Positions 43,353 to 49,210 of a DNA stretch of 49,210 nt are shown piece by piece (the stretch's first letter is position 1; each line of letters starts with the position of its first letter). The notes under the pieces were generated by a model, which was given only the letters and a program-made list of their open reading frames with translations, searched no databases and was not told the origin of the DNA. Location of the stretch: contig CAZVGZ010000027.1 in NCBI GenBank assembly GCA_964627605.1, forward strand, positions 1 through 49,210. The letters run 5' to 3'. Source of the DNA: CAZVGZ01 sp964627605 (GTDB taxonomy: Bacteria > Latescibacterota > MWCZ01 > CAZVGZ01). The position numbers and the translations under genes are program-made.

Positions 43353-44912
43353 ATGGACAACTTGGCATTGGCCGCTATTGCGGCTGCCGTGCCTGTCCTT
43401 TTTGTCGGCGGATGGATGACCCGGCGATGGATAGACAAGGCTAAGATCGGATCGGCTGAAGATATAGCCCAACGCATTCGCGATGACGCGGAAAAAGAGT
43501 CCGCGACCCTGAAAAAAAGCATTGAGCTAGAGGCAAAGGACAAATGGTTATCTGAGAAGCAGAAGTTAGACGCTGACACGGAGGAGCGTCGGGCGGACAT
43601 CCTGAAGCTTGAAGGACTGCTGGCCGACAGAGAAACCAAGCTCGATCGAAAAGTAGATATTATAAGCACCAAGGAACAGGCTATCGGCGAGCGGGAAAGG
43701 GACTTAGGCCAACAGGAGAGGGGGCTTGAGCAAGAGACCGAACGGCTTAGATTGCTCATTGATGAGCAGAACGTGCGTTTGGAGCGCATCGCGGGAATGA
43801 CGGCGGAGGAGGCAAAAACCGCGCTCTTGGCGAACGTTGAGGAGCAGGCCCGTCATGAGGGCTCGCGAATGGCAAAGCAGATCAAGGAGAGGGCGCAGGA
43901 GGGTGCTCAGAAAGAGGCCAGGGAGATCATCGGCATGGCGATCCAACGCTACGCTAGTGAACACACCGCCGAAACCACCGTATCAGTGGTCCAGCTTCCA
44001 AACGAAGAGATGAAGGGGCGCGTCATAGGTCGGGAGGGCAGGAACATTCGTGCCTTCGAGATCGCCACAGGGATTGATGTCATTGTGGACGATACCCCGG
44101 AAGCGGTCATCTTGAGCGGATTTGATCGCGTCCGCCGCGAGGTAGCACGAATCGCCCTGCAAAGATTGGTGGAGGATGGAAGGATTCACCCGTTGCGGAT
44201 TGAGGAAGCGGTCGAGAAGGCCCGCGAAGAGCTTGAAGAGGATATGAAACGCGCTGGTGAAGAGGCGTCCTTCGAGGTTGGCATTCTCGATCTTCACCCG
44301 GAAATAATAAAGATGCTCGGTCGGCTTCGGTTCCGCACGAGCTATGGCCAAAACGTTCTACAGCACAGCAAAGAGGTTGCGATTTTGGCTGGCTTGATGG
44401 CCCAGCAGATGGGCATAGACGTTAAACTGGCCTGCCGATCGGGTCTTCTGCACGATGTGGGCAAAGCTATCGACCGAGAGAGCGATGGCACCCACACCGA
44501 ACTCGGCGTCGAACTTGCCCAGCGCTACGGCGAGCCACCCCAGGTTATCAACGCGATCGCATCGCATCACGAAGACCACGAAGCCACATCTTTCTATGCG
44601 GTCTTGGCAGATGCAGCCGACGCCATAAGCAGCTCGCGACCTGGTGCGCGGCGCGAAACAGTTGATGGCTATGTAAAACGGTTGGAGAGGTTAGAGGAGC
44701 TTGCTCAGTCGTTCAACGGCGTTGACAAGACGTATGCCGTTCAGGCTGGGCGCGAAGTGCGGGTCATCGTCGATTGTCGCACAGTAGGCGATCCAGACGC
44801 TGAGCTACTCGCAACAGATATCGCCGAAAAGATCGAAGCTGACATGGAGTATCCGGGCCAGATTAAAGTCGTCGTGATACGCGAGAGCCGGGCGGTGGGC
44901 ATCGCGAAGTAG
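43353..44912 (+). CDS. rny: Ribonuclease Y
   Basis: This 519-aa membrane-anchored endoribonuclease starts mRNA decay. From ATG 43353 (SD AAGGAG, 8 bases) the protein has an N-terminal transmembrane helix (LALAAIAAAVPVLFVGGW), a long coiled coil rich in Glu, Lys and Arg (about 25-200), a KH domain (MKGRVIGREGRNIRAFEIATGIDVIVDD) and an HD domain with RSGLLHDVGKAID and ASHHEDHEA. The frame is open to 43227 but this would displace the anchor. Length matches the family (about 520). It is followed by folD. Confidence 0.96.
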   Translation: MDNLALAAIAAAVPVLFVGGWMTRRWIDKAKIGSAEDIAQRIRDDAEKESATLKKSIELEAKDKWLSEKQKLDADTEERRADILKLEGLLADRETKLDRKVDIISTKEQAIGERERDLGQQERGLEQETERLRLLIDEQNVRLERIAGMTAEEAKTALLANVEEQARHEGSRMAKQIKERAQEGAQKEAREIIGMAIQRYASEHTAETTVSVVQLPNEEMKGRVIGREGRNIRAFEIATGIDVIVDDTPEAVILSGFDRVRREVARIALQRLVEDGRIHPLRIEEAVEKAREELEEDMKRAGEEASFEVGILDLHPEIIKMLGRLRFRTSYGQNVLQHSKEVAILAGLMAQQMGIDVKLACRSGLLHDVGKAIDRESDGTHTELGVELAQRYGEPPQVINAIASHHEDHEATSFYAVLADAADAISSSRPGARRETVDGYVKRLERLEELAQSFNGVDKTYAVQAGREVRVIVDCRTVGDPDAELLATDIAEKIEADMEYPGQIKVVVIRESRAVGIAK

Positions 44913-44987
44913 AGTTGGGCGACAAGCACAGATGTGGGCTGCTAGAGGGGCCAGTACTAGATACGCGAAGACGAAAGGCTGTTTTTT

Positions 44988-45878
44988 GTGGGCGCAACAC
45001 TGATTGACGGCAAAGCCATCTCATTAGAGATGCGCCAGGAGATGACCCTACAGGTCGCCAAAATGCAGGTCACTCCGCATCTGGCGGCTGTACTTGTAGG
45101 CGACGATCCAGCCTCAGCGGTGTACGTCCGCAACAAGGAAAAGAGTTTCGCCGCCGCTGGAATGCGCTCTACCGTGCATCGACTGCCAGGTGAAACCACG
45201 CACGATCAACTCGTGGAGCTTGTCCAGCAGCTAAACACTGATGATGATGTGGACGGCATCCTCGTTCAGAGCCCGGTGCCGAAACATATAACCGAGCGAG
45301 CTATTTTGGAGGTGGTGGACCCGATTAAGGATGTGGACTGCTTTCATCCTGAGAACGTCGGGCGGCTGGTGGCTGGCGAGCCTAGATTCGCGCCGTGCAC
45401 CCCAACCGGCGTGCAGCAGTTACTCATCCGAAGCGGAGTTGAAACCGACGGAGCAGAGGCGGTGGTGGTAGGTCGCTCAGACATCGTTGGCAAACCGATG
45501 GTCAATCTACTTATTCAGAAAGCGGCGGGGGCCAACGCCACTATTACGATCTGTCACACAGGTACAAGGGACTTGGCGTTCCACACCAGCCGTGCCGATA
45601 TCCTGATCGTGGCAGCAGGCCGCGCCGAGGTAATCACCGGAGATATGATTAAGCCAGGTGCTACAGTGATTGATGTGGGGATGAACAGAGTTGACAACCC
45701 AGCGCGCAAATTTGGTCATCGTCTGGTGGGAGATGTTCATTTTGAGTCGGCGGTAGAAGTCGCCGGGAAGATTACGCCGGTACCTGGTGGCGTCGGCCCG
45801 ATGACGATAACCATGCTTCTGGCAAACACCCTAAAAGCTGCCCGTCTGAGAAGATCAGACGGGTCCGAGGGGCGTTAG
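44988..45878 (+). CDS. folD: Methylenetetrahydrofolate dehydrogenase/methenyl-THF cyclohydrolase
   Basis: 296-aa bifunctional enzyme that interconverts 5,10-methylene- and 10-formyl-tetrahydrofolate using NADP+. Conserved parts: the catalytic Tyr-Lys loop (PASAVYVRNKEKSFAAAGM), VDGILVQSPVPKHI, the KDVDCFHPENVGRL stretch, the dinucleotide loop VVGRSDIVGKPM and VTPVPGGVGPMT-like C-terminus (ITPVPGGVGPMTITML). GTG 44988 starts it after a T6 run; SD is weak (aaagg). Its last codons contain a perfect inverted repeat. Confidence 0.96.
   Translation: MGATLIDGKAISLEMRQEMTLQVAKMQVTPHLAAVLVGDDPASAVYVRNKEKSFAAAGMRSTVHRLPGETTHDQLVELVQQLNTDDDVDGILVQSPVPKHITERAILEVVDPIKDVDCFHPENVGRLVAGEPRFAPCTPTGVQQLLIRSGVETDGAEAVVVGRSDIVGKPMVNLLIQKAAGANATITICHTGTRDLAFHTSRADILIVAAGRAEVITGDMIKPGATVIDVGMNRVDNPARKFGHRLVGDVHFESAVEVAGKITPVPGGVGPMTITMLLANTLKAARLRRSDGSEGR
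45841..45863 (+). repeat. Perfect inverted repeat in the 3' end of folD
   Basis: CCCGTCTGA (45841-45849) and TCAGACGGG (45855-45863) are a 9-bp stem with a 5-base loop inside the last codons of folD, 13 bases before the stop. No T-run follows. It may stabilise or punctuate the polycistronic mRNA. Confidence 0.5.
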
Positions 45879-45911
45879 CATGTTCTCTGGCTGCGAAAAC
45901 CCGGAGCAGCC

Positions 45912-46877
45912 ATGACCGCGTTTATCCCCAAATACGAAGCGCTTGCCGTACACCGATTGATGCTGCGAGATGAGGTGCGCATCGAGACGTTCCAGCGCGC
46001 CATCAAAGACAACGTCAGCGCAGGCGATGTTGTCATCGACTACGGCGCTGGCACGGGAATTCTCAGTGTTTTCGCGGTCCAGGCCGGAGCGTCGAGGGTG
46101 TATGCGATTGAGCGAACGGGCATCATCGACATTGCTCGCCAGGTGGCCGAAGCCAACCAGGTTGAAGACCGGATCATCTTTATCCCAGAACCAGCCGAGA
46201 CAGCAGAACTACCAGAAAAAGCTGATGTCTTGGTCTCGGAGTGGCTGGGAGCGTTCGCAGTGCAGGAAAACATGCTCCCAGGGCTTCTCACGTTGAGGGA
46301 CCGTTGGCTCAAACCTGACGGCTTGATGCTTCCCAACCATATTGATCTCTTTCTGACTGCGATAGACAGCGACTCATTTGAGGAGACCTGGCGTGGGCTG
46401 GATGACTACGACCACGGAGTCGATCTCTCACCGGTGTCTGACGCGTCGGTCCACGAGATCTACACCTCCGAAATCTCGGCAGAAGAACAGGTATCCGACG
46501 CTAAGAGAATGGGATCGCTGGATTTAGCAGGCATCAGCGACCCCAAAATCAACTTCGGCGTGGCACTGCACATCAAACGCAAGGCGATGGTAAACGGGCT
46601 CAGTGGTTGGTTCGTCGCAAGGTTTCCAGGGGGCGTCGAACTTAAAACCGGACCCGATGCCGCAACGACGCATTGGCAGCAGTGTGTATTTCCGATCTGT
46701 CCTGGAATAGTCGTGGAGCGCGGCGACCGGCTCGGAGTTGACCTGACAGGCACACCTGACGGCGATGTGGTCAGATTCTGCTGGGAGGTGGGCGTAGAGG
46801 GCACAGACCTGAAACAGACCCACGATACTGGACGGGCTGATTTCGCACCGCGCGCTGGCAACCATGGCGGTCGATAG
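45912..46877 (+). CDS. PRMT-like protein arginine methyltransferase
   Basis: This 321-aa SAM-dependent enzyme has the full class I PRMT pattern known from eukaryotes: an N-terminal Y-x7-H-x-x-ML-x-DEVR-x-x-T(F/Y) element (KYEALAVHRLMLRDEVR), motif I VVIDYGAGTGILSVFAVQAGA, the acidic post-I strand (VYAIER), the double-E loop SEWLGAFAVQENML with both glutamates in place, and the THW loop (TTHWQQCVFPI). The C-terminal beta-barrel half is present. GGAG lies 7 bases before ATG 45912. It sits between folD and xseA in a tight operon and overlaps xseA by 14 bases. The protein substrate is unknown. Confidence 0.85.
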   Translation: MTAFIPKYEALAVHRLMLRDEVRIETFQRAIKDNVSAGDVVIDYGAGTGILSVFAVQAGASRVYAIERTGIIDIARQVAEANQVEDRIIFIPEPAETAELPEKADVLVSEWLGAFAVQENMLPGLLTLRDRWLKPDGLMLPNHIDLFLTAIDSDSFEETWRGLDDYDHGVDLSPVSDASVHEIYTSEISAEEQVSDAKRMGSLDLAGISDPKINFGVALHIKRKAMVNGLSGWFVARFPGGVELKTGPDAATTHWQQCVFPICPGIVVERGDRLGVDLTGTPDGDVVRFCWEVGVEGTDLKQTHDTGRADFAPRAGNHGGR

Positions 46878-48120
46878 GGTGACTCCCCTCACAGTAACCG
46901 AGCTGACATCTCAAGTGAAGTCCATTTTGGAGCGGGCTTTCCCCACTATCTGGGTTCAAGGCGAGCTCTCCAACTTCAAACGCCACAGCTCCGGGCACCT
47001 CTATTTCACCCTCAAAGATGCAGACGCCCAGCTCAGGTGTGTGATGTGGCGAAGGCAGGCTGGCAGACTTGCGTTTACGCTTCAAGACGGTATGTCAGTG
47101 CTGGCATCTGGCGACGTGACAGTCTATGAGCCCTATGGCCAACATCAGTTGGTGGTCGATCAACTTGTGTCAGCGGGCGTTGGGGCGCTTGGAAAGGCAT
47201 ATGAGCAGCTTAAACAGCGCCTCTCTGATGAAGGTCTGACAGCGCAGGATCGCAAGCGTGAGCTACCATATCACCCAAAAGTGGTGGGTGTAGTGACATC
47301 CCCCACTGGTGCAGCGATAAGAGACATTTTGAACGTCATCAACAGACGGATGCCCTCAACCCGCGTAATACTTAGGCCCTCCCAGGTTCAGGGCCAAAAA
47401 GCCGCTGAGGACGTCGCCCAAGGGATAGAAGATCTCAATAGTCAGGGCGATTCTGAGGTGATTATTGTCAGTCGTGGTGGTGGGTCAGTGGAAGACCTTT
47501 GGGCGTTCAACGAGGAGATCGTCGCCAGAGCGATTGCCGCGTCCGCCATTCCGATCGTTTCGGCGGTGGGGCATGAGGTTGATGTCTCTCTAGCTGATCT
47601 GGTGGCCGATGTTCGCGCACCAACACCGTCGGCAGGAGCGGAGATAGTGGTGCCCGACGTCTTGAGCGTGATAAACTATCTCGACAGTTGCATTCAGACG
47701 GCGCTGAAAGCAGCGCAGAGCCATCTGGATCGAAACACTCAGCGGCTCGACCAGGCATGGGACGAAAATCTGGTGAACCGTTTGGGGCGTATGGTGGATG
47801 AAAAAACCAACGCTATGACCGAAGCAGTCAGGCGGCTAGGGGAACGGATTTCGCGACGACTGGCTGACAGCACTCATCGTGCTGAGGTGCTCGGTGGGCG
47901 GTTAGAAGCCACCAGCCCGCTCAAGGTTCTCGCTCGTGGCTACGCTGCTGTGGAGAGGCTTCCCGGCGGGCAGAGGATATCATCAGCAACCCAGGTATCG
48001 CCCGGGGAACAGATTGCACTTACATTTGAGAGGGACTCGCTTCGCGCTTTGGTGGAGGAGGTCGCTATTGACCTTGAGCGCGACAGGGAGAGGAAGGACA
48101 GCAAAAGTGGCCAAGAATAA
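46864..48120 (+). CDS. xseA: Exodeoxyribonuclease VII large subunit
   Basis: This 418-aa subunit cuts single-stranded DNA from both ends together with XseB. The N-terminal OB fold (LTVTELTSQVKSILERAFPTIWVQGELSNFKRHSSGHLYFTLKD) is followed by the conserved nuclease region (VGVVTSPTGAAIRDILNVINRRMPSTRVILRPSQVQG, RGGGSVEDLWAFNEE, VSAVGHEVDVSLADLVADVRAPTPSAGAE) and a C-terminal coiled coil for XseB binding. ATG 46864 overlaps the PRMT gene; the xseB start lies 14 bases inside its end. Confidence 0.96.
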   Translation: MAVDRVTPLTVTELTSQVKSILERAFPTIWVQGELSNFKRHSSGHLYFTLKDADAQLRCVMWRRQAGRLAFTLQDGMSVLASGDVTVYEPYGQHQLVVDQLVSAGVGALGKAYEQLKQRLSDEGLTAQDRKRELPYHPKVVGVVTSPTGAAIRDILNVINRRMPSTRVILRPSQVQGQKAAEDVAQGIEDLNSQGDSEVIIVSRGGGSVEDLWAFNEEIVARAIAASAIPIVSAVGHEVDVSLADLVADVRAPTPSAGAEIVVPDVLSVINYLDSCIQTALKAAQSHLDRNTQRLDQAWDENLVNRLGRMVDEKTNAMTEAVRRLGERISRRLADSTHRAEVLGGRLEATSPLKVLARGYAAVERLPGGQRISSATQVSPGEQIALTFERDSLRALVEEVAIDLERDRERKDSKSGQE

Positions 48121-48367
48121 AGAGCTTCCGACGTTTGAACAGGCTCTTTCAAAACTTGAGGGTATAGTCAAGAACCTCGGCGACCAGGGGGTACCTCTCG
48201 CGGAGGCTTTAGAGCAGTTTGAGGAGGGGATCGGGCACTATCGCCGCTGCGCCAAGCTGCTTGAAGAAGCCCGCCTCCGCGTTGAGCAGTTGTCAAAAGA
48301 CGCTGCGGGGAACTTTGATCTGCTGGAGATTCCCTTCGAACACACTGACGAACCTGTCGGCGAATAA
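48107..48367 (+). CDS. xseB: Exodeoxyribonuclease VII small subunit
   Basis: 86-aa helical protein with the XseB pattern: LPTFEQALSKLEGIVKNLGDQGVPLAEALEQFEEGIGHYRRCAKLLEEARLRVEQL. It binds several copies to the coiled coil of XseA. GTG 48107 has the SD AGGAAGGA about 8 bases upstream and overlaps the end of xseA. An open frame back to 47936 is a shadow of xseA. Confidence 0.94.
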   Translation: MAKNKELPTFEQALSKLEGIVKNLGDQGVPLAEALEQFEEGIGHYRRCAKLLEEARLRVEQLSKDAAGNFDLLEIPFEHTDEPVGE

Positions 48368-48382
48368 CATAAGGACGGGTAG

Positions 48383-49210
48383 ATGACGGCGACAGTTCGT
48401 GAACCGGCTTTCGACCTCGCAGGCTATCTGGAGTGCCATGCTGAGAACGTAGATCGGGCGCTTGATAAGTATCTTCCTTCAGCCAACCTCAGACCAGAGT
48501 CGATTCACGATGCGATCCGCTACAGCATGTTCGCTGGCGGCAAGAGGCTCCGACCGATTCTAGCGATCGCGGTAGGCGAGGCGTGCGGCGCTGAACTTGA
48601 TGTGGTGATGCCTGTGGCGTGCGGTCTTGAGATGCTGCATGTCTACTCAATGATCCATGACGACCTGCCGTGCATGGACGATGACGACCTTAGGCGCGGT
48701 AAACCCACACTCCACAAAGTGTATGGCGAAGCGCTGGCGATTCTTGCAGGTGACGCGCTTAACGCGATGGCGTTTGAGATGTTGGTGGAGTCCGGTGACA
48801 CGGAGATCGTAAAAGAGGTCGCACAGGCTGTCGGGACGTTGGGGATGATCGGTGGACAGGTGGTGGATGTGGAGTCTGAAGGATGCGATGTCACTGGTGA
48901 GGATGTGGAGTACATCCATCGCCGCAAGACCGCCGCGCTCATCCGCGTGAGCCTCTGGTCTGGAGCGAGAGTCGCTGGCGCGGACGAACAGACAATCCAG
49001 CTTTTCAGCGATGCTGGATGGGCGCTGGGGATGGCCTACCAGATAATCGACGATGTGCTTGATGTTATCGGTACACCTGAGCAGTTAGGCAAAGCGTCTG
49101 GGGCGGACGAGATCCACCAGAAGGCGACTTTCCCCAAAGTCTTCGGGCTGGATGAATCCCGCAGACAGGCTGAGGAGTATGCCGATGAAGCCAAAGCCAA
49201 CCTCATCGCC
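48383..49210 (+). CDS. ispA: Polyprenyl (farnesyl/geranyl) diphosphate synthase, 3' end cut by window
   Basis: 276 codons are visible and the frame is open at the window end. It makes short-chain prenyl diphosphates from IPP and DMAPP. Family marks: MFAGGKRLRPIL, the first Asp-rich motif DDLPCMDDDDLRRG (DDxxxxD, the IspA type with a two-residue insert), KTAALIR, and the second Asp-rich motif YQIIDDVLD followed by LGKASGADEIHQKATFPKVFG. ATG 48383 follows AAGGACGGG. The xseA-xseB-ispA order is common in bacteria, where dxs often follows; that part is outside the window. Confidence 0.95.
   Translation, partial: MTATVREPAFDLAGYLECHAENVDRALDKYLPSANLRPESIHDAIRYSMFAGGKRLRPILAIAVGEACGAELDVVMPVACGLEMLHVYSMIHDDLPCMDDDDLRRGKPTLHKVYGEALAILAGDALNAMAFEMLVESGDTEIVKEVAQAVGTLGMIGGQVVDVESEGCDVTGEDVEYIHRRKTAALIRVSLWSGARVAGADEQTIQLFSDAGWALGMAYQIIDDVLDVIGTPEQLGKASGADEIHQKATFPKVFGLDESRRQAEEYADEAKANLIA

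Noticed and set aside
1..49210. CRISPR array, IS element, prophage or tRNA genes
   Set aside because: No regularly spaced repeats, transposase or integrase motifs, terminal inverted repeats with target duplications, or tRNA T-loop/acceptor pairs were seen on either strand.

Overview
The window is bacterial chromosome of moderately high GC content (judged by eye, not computed). It has dense genes, short gaps, many GTG/TTG starts and recognisable Shine-Dalgarno (SD) sites. No tRNA, rRNA, IS element, integrase, phage gene or CRISPR array was seen. Sulfatase, DUF2961/GH172, galactonate-dehydratase-like, GH38 and Minf_1886-type proteins, together with TPR-rich secreted proteins and a sigma54-type activator, suggest an uncultivated Gram-negative lineage of the Latescibacterota/Poribacteria/Planctomycetes/Gemmatimonadota kind. 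That placement is inference from gene content only.

Left part (1-17.6 kb), accessory and metabolic. It opens with dihydrolipoyl dehydrogenase. A minus-strand operon follows: galactonate-dehydratase-like enzyme, membrane glycosyltransferase (GT39-like), GT2 glycosyltransferase. Then come a second GT39-like membrane protein, an endonuclease/exonuclease/phosphatase protein, a frameshifted response regulator, a truncated SGNH hydrolase, a GT4 glycosyltransferase, bioA, rlmN, a lipoprotein and a Minf_1886-family protein. Between 14.6 and 17.3 kb lies a decaying carbohydrate locus: a GH38 shard, a truncated six-hairpin-glycosidase-like gene, a P-loop kinase pseudogene and an intact sulfatase.

Middle (17.4-33.7 kb). 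A 45-aa membrane protein missing from standard ORF calls faces an interrupted exported-protein gene. A long plus-strand run follows: SbcD/YhaO-like nuclease, SbcC/YhaN-like ATPase, a roughly 1240-aa exported TPR protein, a Crp/Fnr regulator, a sensorless sigma54-type activator with a GAFTDA loop, a YchF-type GTPase/ATPase, two Dpp/Opp-type permeases without partner ATPase or binding protein, and a TPR lipoprotein. A GH172-like gene and a methyltransferase pseudogene end this part.

Right part (35.6-49.2 kb), housekeeping and fully intact: thrS-infC-rpmI-rplT-pheS-pheT, a short coiled-coil protein, zapA, a structured non-coding gap, rny, folD, a PRMT-like protein methyltransferase, xseA, xseB and a prenyl synthase (ispA) cut by the window end. 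Start/stop overlaps show translational coupling at several points.

Two things stand out. One is a PRMT-type methyltransferase with eukaryote-like signatures inside a folD-xseAB-ispA operon. The other is the contrast between intact housekeeping genes and at least six interrupted or truncated accessory genes. I could not identify a convincing wholly new multi-gene system. The best candidates are the nuclease/ATPase/TPR set with its neighbouring regulators and the operon-embedded PRMT.
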